Shown: positions 63,646-64,000 of the stretch, in pieces
How positions within the stretch are numbered: the stretch's first letter is position 1
Layout: the number at the start of each line of letters is the position of its first letter
Origin: Aestuariivivens sediminicola
GTDB lineage: Bacteria > Bacteroidota > Bacteroidia > Flavobacteriales > Flavobacteriaceae
Direction: 5' to 3'
DNA: 64,000 bases
NCBI RefSeq assembly: GCF_022662015.1
Contig: NZ_JAKMCM010000001.1
Span: 992,001 to 1,056,000 of the forward strand
Notes under the pieces: generated by a model
Told to the model about the DNA's origin: nothing
Databases searched by the model: none
Seen by the model: the letters and a program-made list of their open reading frames with translations, nothing else
Translations under genes and position numbers: made by a program

Positions 63646-64000
63646 ATGGGAATTATAAAAGTCGAAAATATTCGTGTGTTTGCCTACCACGGCTGTCTGA
63701 AGGAAGAGGCTAAAATTGGAAGCGACTACCGGGTTGATTTAAAAGTGAAGGCGAATTTACAGCCATCGGCTAAAAGTGATCAATTAAAGGACACGGTCGA
63801 TTACGTCTTTTTAAATCGGATTATAAAGGAAGAAATGAACCAGCCTTCGCATTTGCTCGAAACGGTTTGCAGACGGATATTAGACCGTATTTTCAAGGAG
63901 GTCGATTTGGTGTCAAAAGCCACTGTCAGGGTGAGCAAACTCAACCCTCCGATCGGTGGCGATGTGCAACAGGTGACGGTAAAAATGAAGGATAAGCGAA
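63646..64000 (+). CDS. folB: Dihydroneopterin aldolase, C-terminus beyond the window
   Basis: ATG at 63646 opens a frame that runs to the window end (118 residues visible of the usual ~120). MGIIKVENIRVFAYHGCLKEEAKIGSDYRVDLKV is the family start, with the YHG active-site region, and VDYVFLNRIIKEEM and LLETVCRRI follow; Glu and Lys active-site residues lie in SHLLETV and VSKLNPPIGG. It cleaves dihydroneopterin in folate synthesis. Divergent from glnS. Confidence 0.93.
   Translation, partial: MGIIKVENIRVFAYHGCLKEEAKIGSDYRVDLKVKANLQPSAKSDQLKDTVDYVFLNRIIKEEMNQPSHLLETVCRRILDRIFKEVDLVSKATVRVSKLNPPIGGDVQQVTVKMKDKR

Overview
The window looks like a chromosomal segment of a marine-type Bacteroidota bacterium, most likely family Flavobacteriaceae. 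The evidence is: low-GC coding sequence, promoters of the Bacteroidota type (TTG near -33 and TAnnTTTG near -7), a type IX secretion (T9SS) C-terminal sorting domain, an ECF sigma / FecR / TonB-receptor trio, and several families largely confined to this phylum (DUF4837, DUF4175, DUF6909, GH3-like proteins).

Positions 1 to about 29.6 kb form one large cell-surface polysaccharide (O-antigen/capsule/EPS) locus, almost all on the minus strand. Read in the direction of transcription it holds: a DUF6909 protein and a Wzz-like protein; rmlB-A-C-D for dTDP-L-rhamnose; a UDP-HexNAc 6-dehydrogenase; a PglC-like initiating sugar transferase; a PglE-like aminotransferase and a PglF/PseB-like 4,6-dehydratase (bacillosamine-type sugar); gmd and fcl for GDP-L-fucose; then an unusual block of class II aldolase, FGGY kinase, iron-type alcohol dehydrogenase, nucleotidyltransferase, Wzx flippase and LicD transferase; then two Wzy/O-antigen-ligase-like membrane proteins, four glycosyltransferases (GT2, GT4, GT4, WecG/TagA type), a three-domain nucleotidyltransferase / thymidylate-kinase-like / APH-kinase fusion, and a partial secreted protein. 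Two long intergenic stretches (18.4-19.1 kb and 20.3-21.1 kb) are filled with dispersed repeats, including two MITE-like hairpin elements inside a 255-bp direct duplication.

Positions 29.7 to 63.5 kb are mostly conserved chromosomal genes: GH3-like protein, M23 peptidase, tatA, DUF4837 lipoprotein, MltD-like transglycosylase, pgk, a T9SS cargo protein, holB, the TonB receptor/FecR/ECF sigma group, an OmpH/Skp-like protein, a methyltransferase, mnmG, ybeY, DUF4175, gltX, an SPFH protein, a LuxR-type two-component pair, a FemAB/BioF2-like acyltransferase, a DUF1761 protein, an EptA-like/AT3 envelope-modification pair, glnS, and the start of folB.

Two perfect 16-bp parS palindromes flank mnmG, which suggests the replication-origin region is near. 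The most unusual features are the putative nucleotide-activated phospho-substituent pathway (8.9-15.1 kb), the three-domain fusion (4.7-6.9 kb), the parS pair, a small secreted protein with three GPAYKNxKPW repeats, and a sensor kinase that appears to lack any ATG/GTG/TTG start ahead of its first membrane segment. No tRNA, rRNA or CRISPR was recognised.
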